Source: Ichthyophis bannanicus
Lineage: Eukaryota > Chordata > Amphibia > Gymnophiona > Ichthyophiidae
NCBI GenBank assembly: GCA_033557465.1
Contig: CM066037.1
Coordinates: forward strand, 201,995,156-202,059,155
Length of the DNA: 64,000 nucleotides
Direction of reading: 5' to 3'
Shown here: in pieces, positions 21,743-32,589 of the stretch
How positions within the stretch are numbered: the first letter of the stretch is position 1
Layout: the number at the start of each line of letters is the position of its first letter
Position numbers and translations under genes: made by a program
The notes under the pieces: model-generated
Told to the model about the DNA's origin: nothing
The model's input: only the letters and a program-made list of their open reading frames with translations
Database searches by the model: none

Positions 21743-22054
21743 TGCTTTTGCACAAAAGGGATTTACTTGCTGAGGATTACAACTAAAAAGTTCAAGTTTA
21801 AAGCTGGAAAAAAAAAAGATTTTCCCTCAACTGCACTTTGGAGGAGAAGTGGATGTTCCAGGAAGATGTCCCAGGAGGAAAAGACCCTGTGCAGAGCTGT
21901 ATTCATCACTGGCATAAGGTAACAAGTACCTGGGCATGTCTAGTGGTGGATAGGAGTAAGGCACAGGGGTAATTAAAAAAAAAAAAGAAAAAAACACACC
22001 TGTTTGGAAGGTGGTGCACTTTGTTTTTTTTCTTTGTTTCTTGCAGGGATCAAG

Positions 22055-23899
22055 ATGGATCCAAGGGAACTAGCTGAATGGATGGCAGCCCAGTTTGGCA
22101 GGCAACAGGAGCTATCGCAGCAAGCTCAGGACACTGCTATGAAAGCCTTAATGGAACAGCAGAGGCCAGTGCTTGATCTGGTGCAAGCCCTAGTTAAGCT
22201 GCAGAGCCAAAGTGGAACAGATGCAAGACCAGCAGTAAATACTGGTACACCACATGTGGACAGTGTGGGACTCAATCAGGGGATTGGGGCATTTAGTTTT
22301 GGGAAGTTAACTCCAGATGATAATGTTGATGATTTTCTAGAATCTTTTGAAAGAGTGGCACAAGCTTTAGCATGGCCAGAGACCCAGTGGGCAGTAAGGC
22401 TGGCAGCCTCATTAACTGGAGAGGTGCTTGCAGCTTACAGAGCAATGCCAGCAGCCCAGGCTTTGAATTATAAGGATGTAAAGGCTGCTATTAGAGATCG
22501 CCTAGGGTTGTCTATTTCAGAGTATAGGCGAATGTTTAGAGCTACTACATTGAGAGTGGGTGAAACACCCAGGGCTCTGAGTCAGAGAATCAGAGGTTTA
22601 GCTGTAAAATGGTTGGAGCCTGAGCAAAAGACGGTAGAAATGTTATTAGACATTATAATGCTTGAACAATTTATGTCTGCGGTCCCTAAAGATTTGCACA
22701 CTTTCCTTATACAGCAAAATTGCCAAAATCTTGGAGAGGCAACCATGCTAGCAGAGAGATTCTTGGAAGCCACGCAGGCTTGCCATAGAATGGGTGGCCC
22801 TCTGAAGATTGGTGCTGAGGCAAGATGTGCTGTATCAGAAAAGAAAATAATTAAAAATGTTTCTGAAAATAAATGTACTGTATCAAACCAGATGACACAG
22901 TGGAATAGAAAGAAATGTTTCAAGTGTTGGAAATGGGGATATTTTAAAAAAGGATGTCAGACACACACTAGCTTAGTGGGTGTGGATTTAAAACAGCCCA
23001 AAGAAGGATTTCTTTTGATGGTTGATGTGCAAGGAATTACCACAAATGCTTTGTTAGACTCTGGGGCAGACCAGAGTATGATGTCAAAAAGGCTTTGGAA
23101 GAGGATAGAGGCCCAAGAAGGATTTGTGCCTAGAACCCCTGAAAGCCAAGTTCACATCAGATGCATTCATGGTGCTGCAACATCATATCCCACCTATAGG
23201 CTAAAGGTTAAGTGCCTGGGGGAACAAGAGGAAGTCCTGTTAGCAGTGGTGCCTAGGCTACCCTTTGATTTGGTTCTAGGAAGAGACTGGTCAAGATTTA
23301 AGCAGGGTCTAGTGAAAGGACTAGGAAAGAAGGAGGGAGAAGGATTAATGGTAATAGCTCCCGGGCCTTTATTTGGAAGTCCTCAGACCCCAGCTAAAAA
23401 GATGGCTAAGCGTCCAGAAGACCAAGCTACCCCAAAGCAGATATTTGTCCTAAAGTACCATAGGGTCACAGAGAAGGCCCAAGCTCCTAAGCGGGCAGCC
23501 CCTCAAGCTGCTGGGTTTGACCTGTGCAGCATAGAAAATGTGACTGTACTTAGCCAAGGGAGAGCCCTGGTTGACACCGGTCTCCAAGTGGAAATACCTA
23601 TTGGATGCTATGGGAGAGTAGCCCCAAGGTCCGGATTAGCCCTTAAATATTTCATTGATGTGGGTGCGGGAGTAATTGATCCCGATTACAGGGGCAATAT
23701 TAAAGTTCTGTTATTTAACTTTGGACAGAATGATTATCACGTGAAGACAGGAGACAGAATTGCCCAATTGATCTGTGAGAGGCTGGGTTTTCCACCTGTG
23801 GAGGAGGTCACATCCCTGGAAAATTCTGAGCGTGGAACCAAAGGCTTTGGTTCTACTGACGTCAAAGGGGTTAAAAGCCTAGCTGCCGCCTGTGCCTGA
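22055..23899 (+). CDS. Gag-protease-dUTPase polyprotein of the LTR retrotransposon
   Basis: The frame is open from 22004; the likely start is ATG at 22055 (MDPRELAEW). Positions below count from 22004. SCAN-like Gag capsid helices cover about residues 109-255 (VDDFLESFERVAQAL...). A knuckle follows at 305-318 with pattern C-x2-C-x4-Y-x4-C, where the usual His is Tyr. The aspartic protease has LLDSGADQS at 350-358. A complete trimeric dUTPase lies at about 482-620 with all five motifs (AAGFDL, PRSGLA, GVIDPDYRG, GDRIAQLI, RGTKGFGSTD). It ends at TGA (23897-23899), and the same frame continues into RT. dUTPase hydrolyses dUTP to limit uracil in cDNA. Confidence 0.9.
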   Translation: MDPRELAEWMAAQFGRQQELSQQAQDTAMKALMEQQRPVLDLVQALVKLQSQSGTDARPAVNTGTPHVDSVGLNQGIGAFSFGKLTPDDNVDDFLESFERVAQALAWPETQWAVRLAASLTGEVLAAYRAMPAAQALNYKDVKAAIRDRLGLSISEYRRMFRATTLRVGETPRALSQRIRGLAVKWLEPEQKTVEMLLDIIMLEQFMSAVPKDLHTFLIQQNCQNLGEATMLAERFLEATQACHRMGGPLKIGAEARCAVSEKKIIKNVSENKCTVSNQMTQWNRKKCFKCWKWGYFKKGCQTHTSLVGVDLKQPKEGFLLMVDVQGITTNALLDSGADQSMMSKRLWKRIEAQEGFVPRTPESQVHIRCIHGAATSYPTYRLKVKCLGEQEEVLLAVVPRLPFDLVLGRDWSRFKQGLVKGLGKKEGEGLMVIAPGPLFGSPQTPAKKMAKRPEDQATPKQIFVLKYHRVTEKAQAPKRAAPQAAGFDLCSIENVTVLSQGRALVDTGLQVEIPIGCYGRVAPRSGLALKYFIDVGAGVIDPDYRGNIKVLLFNFGQNDYHVKTGDRIAQLICERLGFPPVEEVTSLENSERGTKGFGSTDVKGVKSLAAACA

Positions 23900-23908
23900 G
23901 AGAGGGAG

Positions 23909-24568
23909 GTGAATGAGGAGGAAGATTTGGGACCCCAGGTATCTGATTGTAAAGAAAAATCAGAGCCCCAAATAGGGGAGGACCTGACAGTGGTACAACA
24001 GGAAGAAATTAGGAAATTGCTCAAAGAGTTTCCAGATGTGTTGACACCCATACCTGGGGAGACACATTTGGTTGCCCATGAAATAATAACTCCACCGGGG
24101 AAATTAGTTTGTCAAAGGCCATACCGCTTGCCTGAAGCCAAGAGACAGGAAGTAGTGGCACAAGTCCAGGAGATGTTGGACATGGGAGTAATAGAGGAGT
24201 CAAAGAGTCCCTGGAATAGCCCCATAGTCCTGGTGCCGAAGCCTGATGGATCTTTAAGATTTTGTATTGACTTCCGGCAGGTAAACGCCATATCAGTTTT
24301 TGATGCATATCCAATGCCAAGAATTGAAGAGCTGTTGGACCAGCTGGGACAAGCTCAATACTTAACCACCCTTGATATGACAAAAAGGATATTGGCAAAT
24401 CCCTCTCACCAGGGAGTCGAAGCCGAAGACTGTGTTCAGCACCCCCGTTGGCCTTTTCCAGTTCAAGAGGATGCCTTTCGGACTGCATGGAGCAGCGGCT
24501 ACCTGCCAAAGGTTAGTGGATCAGGTAATTCGACCCCACCAAAATTATGCTTTTGCATATATGGATGA
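23909..24568 (+). pseudogene. Reverse transcriptase, first part, frameshifted
   Basis: This is in the same frame as Gag-PR-dUTPase after an in-frame TGA. It encodes the RT fingers and palm start: RPYRLPEAKRQEV, GVIEESKSPWNSPIVLVPKPDGSLRFCIDFRQVN and YLTTLDMTK (first catalytic Asp). A one-base insertion in the A-run at about 24381-24385 then shifts the frame. The sequence after it in this frame is out of register. The continuation is in another frame from about 24390 on. Confidence 0.88.
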
Positions 24569-25229
24569 TGTCATAATCCATAGTAACACCTGGGCGGAGC
24601 ATCTGAAGAGGATCAGGGCAGTCTTGTGCTCCATGAAGCAAGCGGGAATCACTTTAAACCCGAAGAAGTGTGCCTTTGCAAATAGGGAGGTAAAATACCT
24701 GGGCCACCTAGTGGGAAGAGGAAAAATTAAACCTCTAATGAGTAAAGTAGATAGCATCAGCAATTTTCCTCCTCCAACAACAAAGAAACAACTAAGAAGT
24801 TTCTTAGGACTTATTGGATACTACCGCAGATTTATACCGCAAATTGCAGAGAAAAGTGCAATTTTCACGGATATGCTGCGGAAGAATTGTCCAAACCAGC
24901 TAAAGTGGACACCTGAAGCTGAAAAAGCTTTTTCAGTCCTAAAAGGAAAATTGTGTACAGGACCGGTACTGAAAGGGGTGGACTTCAAGAAACCCTTTCT
25001 GGTTCAAACGGATGCATCGGACGTAGGGCTAGGAGCGGTTCTATCCCAGTGTCATGAAGGGGAGGAGCATCCTGTGATGTACCTGAGCAGGAAGTTGTCA
25101 CCAGCTGAACAAAAGTATTCCACAATAGAAAAAGAATGTTTAGCTATTAAGTGGTCAGGTTTTACCTTACAGGGAGAAAGTTCCAGTTGGTCACAGACCA
25201 TGCCCCACTTAAGTGGTTGCAGCAAATGA
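24390..25229 (+). pseudogene. Reverse transcriptase, second part, and RNase H start
   Basis: A Met-initiated stretch begins at 24432, but homologous coding starts at about 24390. It contains the palm (FKRMPFGL, YMDDVIIHS with the catalytic DD), the thumb (YLGHLVGRGKIKP, LRSFLGLIGYYRRFI) and the RNase H opening (FLVQTDASDVGLGAVLSQ) through YSTIEKECLAIKW. A second frame change at about 25155-25165 moves the reading to the frame beginning at 25151. With the first shift this suggests two single-base changes in an otherwise well-kept pol. Confidence 0.88.
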
Positions 25230-25405
25230 AGAACCACAATGCCAGGTTGACACGCTGGTACATGGCCTTACAGGCATTTGATTTTCAAGTTGAACATCCT
25301 GCGGGGAAGTTACACAAGAATGCGGATGCCCTTTCCCGTATTACGGACTGTAGAGAAGAGGTTTCACTAGTAACACCAGTCCGTAATAACTTAAGCAGGG
25401 GGGTA
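25151..25405 (+). pseudogene. RNase H C-terminal part, open into the 3' LTR
   Basis: It encodes LVTDHAPLKWL...LTRWYMALQAFDFQVEHPAGKLHKNADALSR, the end of a Ty3-type RNase H. In ordinary Ty3 elements an integrase zinc domain would follow. Here only about 20 further codons precede the LTR. There is no stop at the boundary, so the frame runs straight into the LTR ORF and ends at 26344. Confidence 0.85.
25391..25405 (+). promoter_or_regulatory. Polypurine tract before the 3' LTR
   Basis: The sequence TTAAGCAGGGGGGTA immediately precedes the TG of the 3' LTR. A G-run ending one or two bases before the LTR is the usual site for plus-strand DNA priming. Confidence 0.75.
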
Positions 25406-26925
25406 TGTGATAAGGAAGCTTATCATAGCTCAGGAAGGAGCTATAGAAAAGATGAAGTGACTCTGAACAAGGAACCTGTCAGTTCTGGTAGAAATAAGAA
25501 AACAAAATTTTCTTATAAAAGACTACCAGTCCCAGAATGCACCAGGTTTCCAACAGCCATTAGAGGAGCTGAAGTGGGGGAACGTGTGTTCAATCAGGAG
25601 GGCTATGAGGTAATCCCTAAGCACTCATCTCAAAGGGTAGGGCCTGATTCAGCACAGCTGCGCTGTATTAGGGAGGAGCACTCATCTAAGCAGAATAAAG
25701 GTAGAGTTTATTCTACAGATGACCATCTTCATGATCACCTTGGATATCCAGAGAATGATCATCAGTTTCATCTGAAGGATCATCAGAAGCAGAAGCCAAA
25801 CCGGACGGACAGAGAGGGAAAGAAACCCTTTGGAAGAAGGAAGAGAAAAGCCTTTGAGAGGTCTAGAAGAGTCCAGAGCAGTACGTATACTGGGAGGCAT
25901 TTCAAGGGCCAGCATACACCATTGGACTGGGGAAAGCCAGAGGAATGGTGCTGCAGAGCTAGGAATCTCCAGACGCTACCTGTGAGGGAGACGGCTGCAC
26001 GTGGAAGGGACCCTAAGACCTGTGCCAGAAGGTATGTGAAGAGAGATCCAGTGTCCAGGGATCTGGATTGGAAGGCTGGACATAAGAACTGGACTACATA
26101 CTGGCCAGGCTATATAGAGAGGAACTCTAACAGCAATGGAAGCTCAAGTATGAACACTGATCTATGCCCTAGCTATAACCTTGAAAGACAGCAGGGAAAC
26201 AAGTATTCTCCTGAAAGTGCTCCATTGAGAGATTCATCTGTGCCAATCCATGATATTGAACCCATGCTTGTTGAAGAAGGGGGAATGATTGCAGATGAAG
26301 AATGTGTTTATATGGACTGCTCTCTGTCCAAACTCCTTTGGTGATTTTCTGTTATAAAGTACAGCAACCATCACAAAGAAATACAAACTTGTTCTTTAAT
26401 CTACTCAGAAAAGCTCCTGAAGCAGGATTTGACCCACACAGTAGAAAGCAAGCCAGCTAAGGGGTTTCAGCTGGATAACTGCTAGCAATTGAGCCTTACC
26501 TAATTGCTTGTGAGCTAGGAGAGAATCACTTCTGAATCTATGTGGGAAGTTATCAGAAGTTAACCTGAAAAGAACAGTTTTCTTCTTTCTTTGTGGCTTT
26601 TCGTTTGTTGTTTGATATATGCTAAGAAAACATTAGCTAATGCCTGACAAGTTTGAAGGTTGTTTTCCTGATTTTGATTTTGTTTTTCCAAGTTAAACAC
26701 TGGAAGCAAGTAACCTGATTTATGTGCTACCAAGCATATCTGTGTTGGGAGAAATAACCCCATAAATAAATATCTTATTGGTTTTAACACTTGAGCACAA
26801 CTAAATTATTGTCAGCAGCTGTGTCTGGTGTGAATGAACTGCATTGCCCACAATCCCTTGCAAATCATATAGATATATGCACTTGCCAAGACTGTGAAGA
26901 TTCTCACCCAGGCAGCCGTCTGACA
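25406..26925 (+). repeat. 3' LTR (1520 bp)
   Basis: It has the same length and ends as the 5' LTR, with a small number of substitutions (e.g. AAGATG here for AATGTG near the start). The LTR ORF stays open (25406-26344). AATAAA is at 26765-26770. Confidence 0.95.
25457..26344 (+). CDS. LTR-encoded ORF in the 3' LTR, 295 aa
   Basis: This is the same protein as in the 5' LTR, starting MTLN-like with a V-T-L-N context, though the exact Met differs: the codon at the 5' LTR Met is GTG here (DEVTLNKEPVSS). Translation would therefore come from the fused upstream frame (Met at 25151) or from another start. Differences from the 5' LTR copy are substitutions only and add no stop. The first in-frame Met inside the LTR in this copy is far downstream. 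Confidence 0.6.
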   Translation: MTLNKEPVSSGRNKKTKFSYKRLPVPECTRFPTAIRGAEVGERVFNQEGYEVIPKHSSQRVGPDSAQLRCIREEHSSKQNKGRVYSTDDHLHDHLGYPENDHQFHLKDHQKQKPNRTDREGKKPFGRRKRKAFERSRRVQSSTYTGRHFKGQHTPLDWGKPEEWCCRARNLQTLPVRETAARGRDPKTCARRYVKRDPVSRDLDWKAGHKNWTTYWPGYIERNSNSNGSSSMNTDLCPSYNLERQQGNKYSPESAPLRDSSVPIHDIEPMLVEEGGMIADEECVYMDCSLSKLLW

Positions 26926-26929
26926 GCCT

Positions 26930-29813
26930 GTATTATTGATCTAAAGTCTGGAAGTTCTATAGTAGTGCGTAAAGGCTGTAAGGTCCTTAGTTTGTAGAAG
27001 ATCATTCTATTTAATAGTCTCAGATGGGTTTCCATGTTAAGTGCTGTATCAAGGGTGACACCTAGGTATTTTAGCTCTTTTTTAATGTTGTAAGCTGTGT
27101 TATTTAGAGTGATTGTTGGAGGGTGTATAAATTCTGGGTTTTTAGATATAAACATTATCTCTGTTTTTTTATGATTGATATTCATGCTGTTACTTTGGAG
27201 CCATTGTTGTGCTTCTTTGAGACAAGCTTCAATGTGGCTGTAATCTGGGTTGCCTATATCGAGTTGGGTATACAGCATTATATCATCTGCATATAGATGA
27301 TAGTCAATTTTGTGTTTTTGGAATATTGTGCAGATAGGCCTTAGATATAGGTTAAATAGCATGGCAGATAGTGCCGAGCCCTGAGGAATACCTTGTGTCT
27401 GTGGGAAGGTATTGGATAGATTTTGGTCAAAGTATACTTGTTGTAACCTATTAGATATATTTTATTTATTTATTTATTTATTTATTTAACATTTTTATAT
27501 ACCGCACTATTCATCATCAGCGCGGTTTACATAGAACTACAAAACATCAGATAAGATAAGATACATATATCTGTTTTTACATGTAACAGGAAGAAAAACT
27601 TGGAAAACAGGGGTAATAGTAACAATGGATAATAGAACTTGAACTATATACATATGATAGTAATATTACTTGAAAAAGTATCATGTTAGATAGGGATGGG
27701 ATTGGAGCTGTTTAGATGAACTTGTGTTATTGTATATATAGGAAGAGAACCATTTTAAGGGAGTTCCCTTTATTCCTATTGATTCCAATCTTGTTAAAAG
27801 AGTCTTATGATTCAATGAATCAAAGGCTGCAGTTATGTCAATGAATATTAAGACGAACATTTTCTTGCAGTTTTCTATGCCTCTATAAAGTTTATCGAAT
27901 AGTACGAGTAGGAGTGTTTCTACTCCGTGTGATTGTCGAAAACCATATTGATGAGCATCAAGTGCGTTAGTGATATCTATATGATCTTGCAATTGGTATT
28001 GTACGGTTTTTTCAATGATTTTGGCTATAAAAGGTATACTTGATATTGGTCTGTAAGCAGGAGGGTCTGCTTTGTTTAGTGATTTGTTTTTTAGTATAGG
28101 GCGTATAAGGGATCGTTTTAGTTCTGCTGGCATGGTTCCTTGTAGTAGTGATTGATTTACTATGTTTAGTATTATGGGTGCAATTTCTGTTTTTGTAGAC
28201 TTGATCCAGGTAACTGGGCAGGGGTCTAGTGGGGAAGTCGTGGTGTTTATGTTTGTAATTGTGTTCAATAATTGTCTACTATCTATTATGTGGAAGTCTT
28301 CCCATATTATGGAATTAATATTCTGTATTACCTTTTGAGTTGTGTTGATTTCAGTTTTGAGGGTGGTTACTTCTTCATTAGGGTTTAGTTTTTTAGCGTA
28401 GTGGTCTGCAAGTATTTGTGCATTTATCGGATATTTTGTATTGGCTTCACTTGGGGGTTTAGTAAGGGATTTTACAAGCTCAAATAATTCTCTTGGTCTA
28501 TTTTATGCATTGTTTAGTTTTTTTGTGTGGTAATTCTTTTTTGCTGAGTTTATTGTTTCTTTATAGGATTTGAGTAATGTCATGTATTGTTCTTTGATCT
28601 CTATTGATTTCTTAGATCTCCATTTTTTTTTTATTCTTCTGAGATCCTTCTTTGCTTTGGCTATGTCTGATGTGTACCATAGTTCAGTTCTTCTTCTTAG
28701 TTTGTTACTTTCTTTGATTGTGATTTTGGGGGGTTGTTTAGATACTGTTTCTATTCCAGTGTTCCATTGTTTGATTAAATCATCTAGGTTTGAAGTTTCT
28801 GTGTTTACATGGGAAAATATTGATTTTATTAGCATTTCTTTATCTAACGTTTTAAATAGGCTTTTTTGTGCATTGGTATTAGTTTCTAAATTAGATGACT
28901 GTTTTGGTATGTCAAATGTGAATTGTATTAAGTGGTGGTCTGACCAAGGCACATGCATTATTTTTGGTGATGAGATTGTTACTAAGTAGTTTGAGTGTTT
29001 TTTGGGAAGGAATACCATATCTAGGACATTTCCCTTGTCATGCGTGGGTGCTTTGATTATTTGCTGGTAACCCATTTGATCCATGGCTTCGATGAATGTG
29101 TTAGTGTGTGTATTGGGAAGAGATACAAGGTTTAAGTCCCCCAATATCATTTGATATTTTTTTATTGAGGTCTCACATATTGTTTCAAGTGCTGTTGCTA
29201 GGGTTTCATGTTTAGAAGAAGGCGGTCTGTATATGAGGGAGATAGCAAAGGTTTTATTCTCCACCTTGAGTATGTCTATTCCTTCAAATGATTTATGAGC
29301 ACTGTATGTTAGTGTTAGCCTGTCTTTTGCAATAATTAGCACTCCCCCACCTCTTCTATTGGAACGAGGGCAGTTAAATATATTGTATCCTGGAGCATTT
29401 AGTATGTTGAGATGGGCAGTATCTGTTTCGGACAACTAGGTTTCTGTGATACATAGAATATCTGGCTTTTTGTCAGTGATTAGGTCGTGTATAATATGTA
29501 TTTTGTTTTTGATGGACCTTGTATTTATTAATATGCATGTTTGGGGGATTTGTGTGTTAGGTTTATAGGGTGGGATCATATGTGTAGTTTTAATTGTGAT
29601 TAGTCTTGAGCGTGGTTTCGTTGTTTTGGGGTTATGTTGGTGTATCATCGATTTGTTCTTATTTAGTGGCCACTGAGTACTTTGTGCTAATTGATAGACA
29701 TGAGTGTGGCTTGTGGAAGCATAAATAGGGTATGTATATAGGTATGCTGAAGATGTCTTTGCATACAAGAAAACACATAGTAGAGAGATTAGTATTATTT
29801 TGAGGAATTCCAT
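26930..29813 (-). pseudogene. L2-B EN-RT protein (main part)
   Basis: Read on the minus strand: the start at 29813 has a hydrophobic leader (MEFLKIILISLLCVFLYAKTSSA), then a linker, then the APE-type endonuclease (LINTRSIKNKIH...CITET, an in-frame TAG at about 29437 in place of Trp, LGDLNLV, WSDHHLIQF). RT follows (PILKNKSLNKADPPAYRPISSIPF, GFRQSHGVETLLLVLFD, FIDITAAFDSLNH, LYADDIMLYTQLD). An inserted LINE 3' end at about 27459-27730 cuts the RT. There are frame breaks near 28290-28500. The protein nicks target DNA and copies LINE RNA. Its end lies at 20198-19832 beyond the LTR element. Confidence 0.88.
27459..27730 (-). mobile_element. 5'-truncated LINE/SINE 3' end inside L2-B
   Basis: It starts (plus strand) with (TTTA)n, then the stem-loop ACCGCACTATTC...AGCGCGGT (27500-27526), the reverse complement of the usual L2-like 3' terminus. 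It splits the RT frame of L2-B between SSYI and the following QQVYFDQ. Probable short duplication ATATA on both sides. The inner edge is approximate. Confidence 0.65.
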
Positions 29814-30611
29814 GATTTGATTTTGGTGTATTGTGTAGCAGCTAGGGTTGCAAGGTTAAATAGATTGATGTTGATACTTTGTATAACTTTGTATCAGTAA
29901 TTGGGCTTTGTTATTTTGTGAGTTACTTGTAGCCAAAATGTATCTATCAAGGGTTTAAAATTGTTTTCTCTCTGCAAATTAAATATATACTTTTCAATAA
30001 ACAATAGTTCATTTGAAAGTAACTCCTTACTTAAATTACAATTAGTGTTGATCATGGGTTGTACATAATTTGTTAGTTCCCAAGTGAGTAGCTATTTAGA
30101 ATTATAAATAATAGCTTATACATCAAGTTAAGACAGCAGCAAATACCTGAGTGGGATAGAGCTGGATATGGTTGCGACCTGCCTTTTGAGAGTCTCATTG
30201 AGTTCAACAATATTTACCGGGGATCCTGGTGATGTCCTGTTCAGGGCTGCAGTATCTCGCCAAGTTCTATCTGTGTTATTTAGTTGGTCTTACTGGGTCT
30301 TAGCTTGTAGCCCCGTGGTGGCTGGATAGGGCGAGCTCGATCTTGTGTAAGGAGCACTGTGTGATGAGGCATCTATTTTCGTGCTTGGCTGATTGGCGTG
30401 TGACTCGATTACGGGCTCTCGTCTTACGGGCTCCCGTCTAAGGGCCACGCCAAAGGGCCCTCAGGCGCGGGCCCGACAGGCGCGGGCGCCTACTCGTGCT
30501 CCTTTTTAAAAGGTGTCGGCTGCCCCGATTGGGCAGCAGGAGCGTGCAGAGGCAGCCCGGCTCGGCGGGAATCTCTCTCCCTCCTGGGAGGTCTGTCGGG
30601 CTGAAGATGTT
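29814..30611 (-). promoter_or_regulatory. 5' UTR of L2-B with GC-rich promoter-like end
   Basis: This is noncoding on the minus strand upstream of the L2-B ORF. Its outer end (30400-30600) is a CpG-rich block with 'gggccctcaggcgcgggcccg', closely similar to 43290-43345 in L2-C and partly to 17995-18030 in L2-A. Family-wide conservation at the 5' end suggests an internal promoter. No TATA box is evident. Confidence 0.6.
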
Positions 30612-32182
30612 ACACCCCCGAATCAGCATACCCTGTCAATCACACCCTCCAATCAGCATAGAACTGATCAATGCCAGATTGATTAGGAACAAAATCAACA
30701 CCTTAGCTGACCACCTTCAATCTCGATAAACTAACATCTTCTGCATTACTGAAACCTGGCTATCCCCCACTGACCAGGTCCTACTCAACCAACCTACTCC
30801 ACCAACACACACTGCATTCAACTGCCCATGCACACACAAATGGGGAGGAGGTGTCCTAATCATGGCAAGAAGTACTCTAAGATTCAAAGTCTTAGCAACA
30901 ACAAACACAGCACAATGCAATTACATTATTATACAGAACATGCATATCGCCATCTCCCTAACCTATAGAGCACCAAATGCCACCACTGATGAGCTCTCCA
31001 CAATCCTCGAATCAGTCTGTGCAACCAACATCCCCCATAAACCCCTGCTACTGCTTGGGGATTTTAACCTCAGATCCACCTCCGCAAAAGAATCAGAGAC
31101 CTTCCTGGCTGCAATGGACTCCCTACAATACACCCAACTCATAACGGTTCCCACAAACAGACTTGGCTCATCTCCAGACTTCATTTTTGTACCCAATCAA
31201 CTCCTCAATTGCAACAATATATCAACGCCAACAATAACCACAGTACCATAGTCTGATCACCACATGACCCAAATAACTATACACACTCTCCAGATGAATT
31301 CACATCCTGATCTACTCAGACCTCGAAGAAGATTCAAAAACTTCAAAAAGGAACTATTTCTCAAAGAAACCCTTCTATACCTGAGTCAAGACTCCAAAGA
31401 ACTTGATTATCTAATTGAAAATGGGAACACAACCATCTCAGCAGCAGCAAGAACTCCAGACACCAGGAACACCAAACCTCTACGCAGAAATACCGGATCA
31501 GCACCCTAGTATACTGAACATATAAGAAAAGCTAAGAGATTGTTACAAAGACTCGAAAGACACCGGAGGAAATCCATTTCCCAAAGCACCAGACTGCTCT
31601 ACCTACATAAGCAACAAGAGTACAATAACCTCTTCCACCAACGCAAACAGGAATATCAAACAAGCTCAATCCTGCCTGTATCTCAATAAACCCAGAGAAT
31701 TATTCAAAATAGTTCAGAATCTCACCAAGGAACCTGACCTCAAAGAACAAGAAACAATACATCTGCAAACATTCACAGATTTCCTCCATATCAAAAACAA
31801 GTCCTCACGACTAAGCACCCTTAACAATAATTCCAAATCCACACAAAACAAAAAAATCTGGGGCAAATTCAGCATCCCATCCATCAACCAGATATCTCAA
31901 ACCATCTCAGCACTGAACGCAAGCACTGCTCCATCGGATCCTTGTCTAGTACCTTGGATAAAATCAACAAAAGAAGATCTCTGCCCATTTATCCACAACA
32001 TAGTACACTTATCCCTACTCAAGGCTACATGCCAAACACCATCAAACTTGCTACCATTCGTCCAATATCCAAAAAGACAACCCAAAACAAAAATGGCCCA
32101 GCTGCATACCGCCCTGTCTCTGCATTTCCCTTTCTCACTAAGGTCACTGAAAAAGCAGTACAGCTTCAACTCCATTCCTAAA
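30612..32182 (+). pseudogene. L2-A EN and start of RT, decayed
   Basis: After L2-B, the L2-A protein resumes: INARLIRNKINTLADHLQ, a stop at 30727, CITETWLSPTD, GGGVLIMARS, LLLGDFNLRS (endonuclease) and SDHHMTQITIH. A Lys-rich linker follows, then the RT start (LATIRPISKKTT...AAYRPVSAFPFLTKVTEKAVQLQLHS). It has several stops and frame shifts and is older than L2-B or L2-C. It is interrupted at about 32182 by CR1-a and resumes at about 44950 with HDHLGFRPNHNVE. Confidence 0.82.
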
Positions 32183-32589
32183 AGGGGATCTACAGGTCAA
32201 ACAACAATAAGGATTTGAGGGTTTATTTTTATTAAATTGCTAGCTCTCTGACTGGGAGCTCTTACAAAGGGTTTTGTATATTTTTAAAGCAAAGTTACTT
32301 TTTTTTGGTGCTTTAGTAGAAATTTCTTTGAGCAGAGTAGGTTGTTGAACTCTAGTAACAATCTCAGCTTTGGGAATTGCTGACACCTAATCAGGAGTTA
32401 GTGGGCCTGATTACCTGAGAGCAGCTGAGGCCTGCATAAAAGGCTCCAGAGCTCTGCCCTGTTGAGGCATTCCTAACAGGGGCTCTACAGGTCAAATAAC
32501 GGTAAGGATTTGAAGGTTTATTTTTATTAAATTGCTAGCTCTCTGACTGGGAGCTCTTAAAAGGGTTTTTGTATATTTTTAAAGCAAAG

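Larger units (their letters stand above)
20203..26925 (+). mobile_element. Integrase-less Ty3-type LTR retrotransposon with dUTPase and LTR ORF
   Basis: The 6723-bp element has two LTRs of exactly 1520 bp that start TGTGATAAGG and end CCGTCTGACA, and a perfect 4-bp target duplication GCCT (20199-20202, 26926-26929). The interior (21723-25405) encodes in order SCAN-like capsid, zinc knuckle, protease, dUTPase, RT and RNase H. RNase H ends about 60 bases before the 3' LTR, so there is no integrase and no env. The LTRs differ at only scattered positions, so insertion is recent. The capsid type suggests relation to Gmr1-like Ty3 elements, but their upstream integrase is also missing here. It interrupts L2-B. 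Confidence 0.92.

Noticed and set aside
28570..28989. 139-codon plus-strand hydrophobic frame
   Set aside because: It is antisense to the L2-B endonuclease linker; hydrophobic content comes from reading Lys/Asn-rich codons in reverse.
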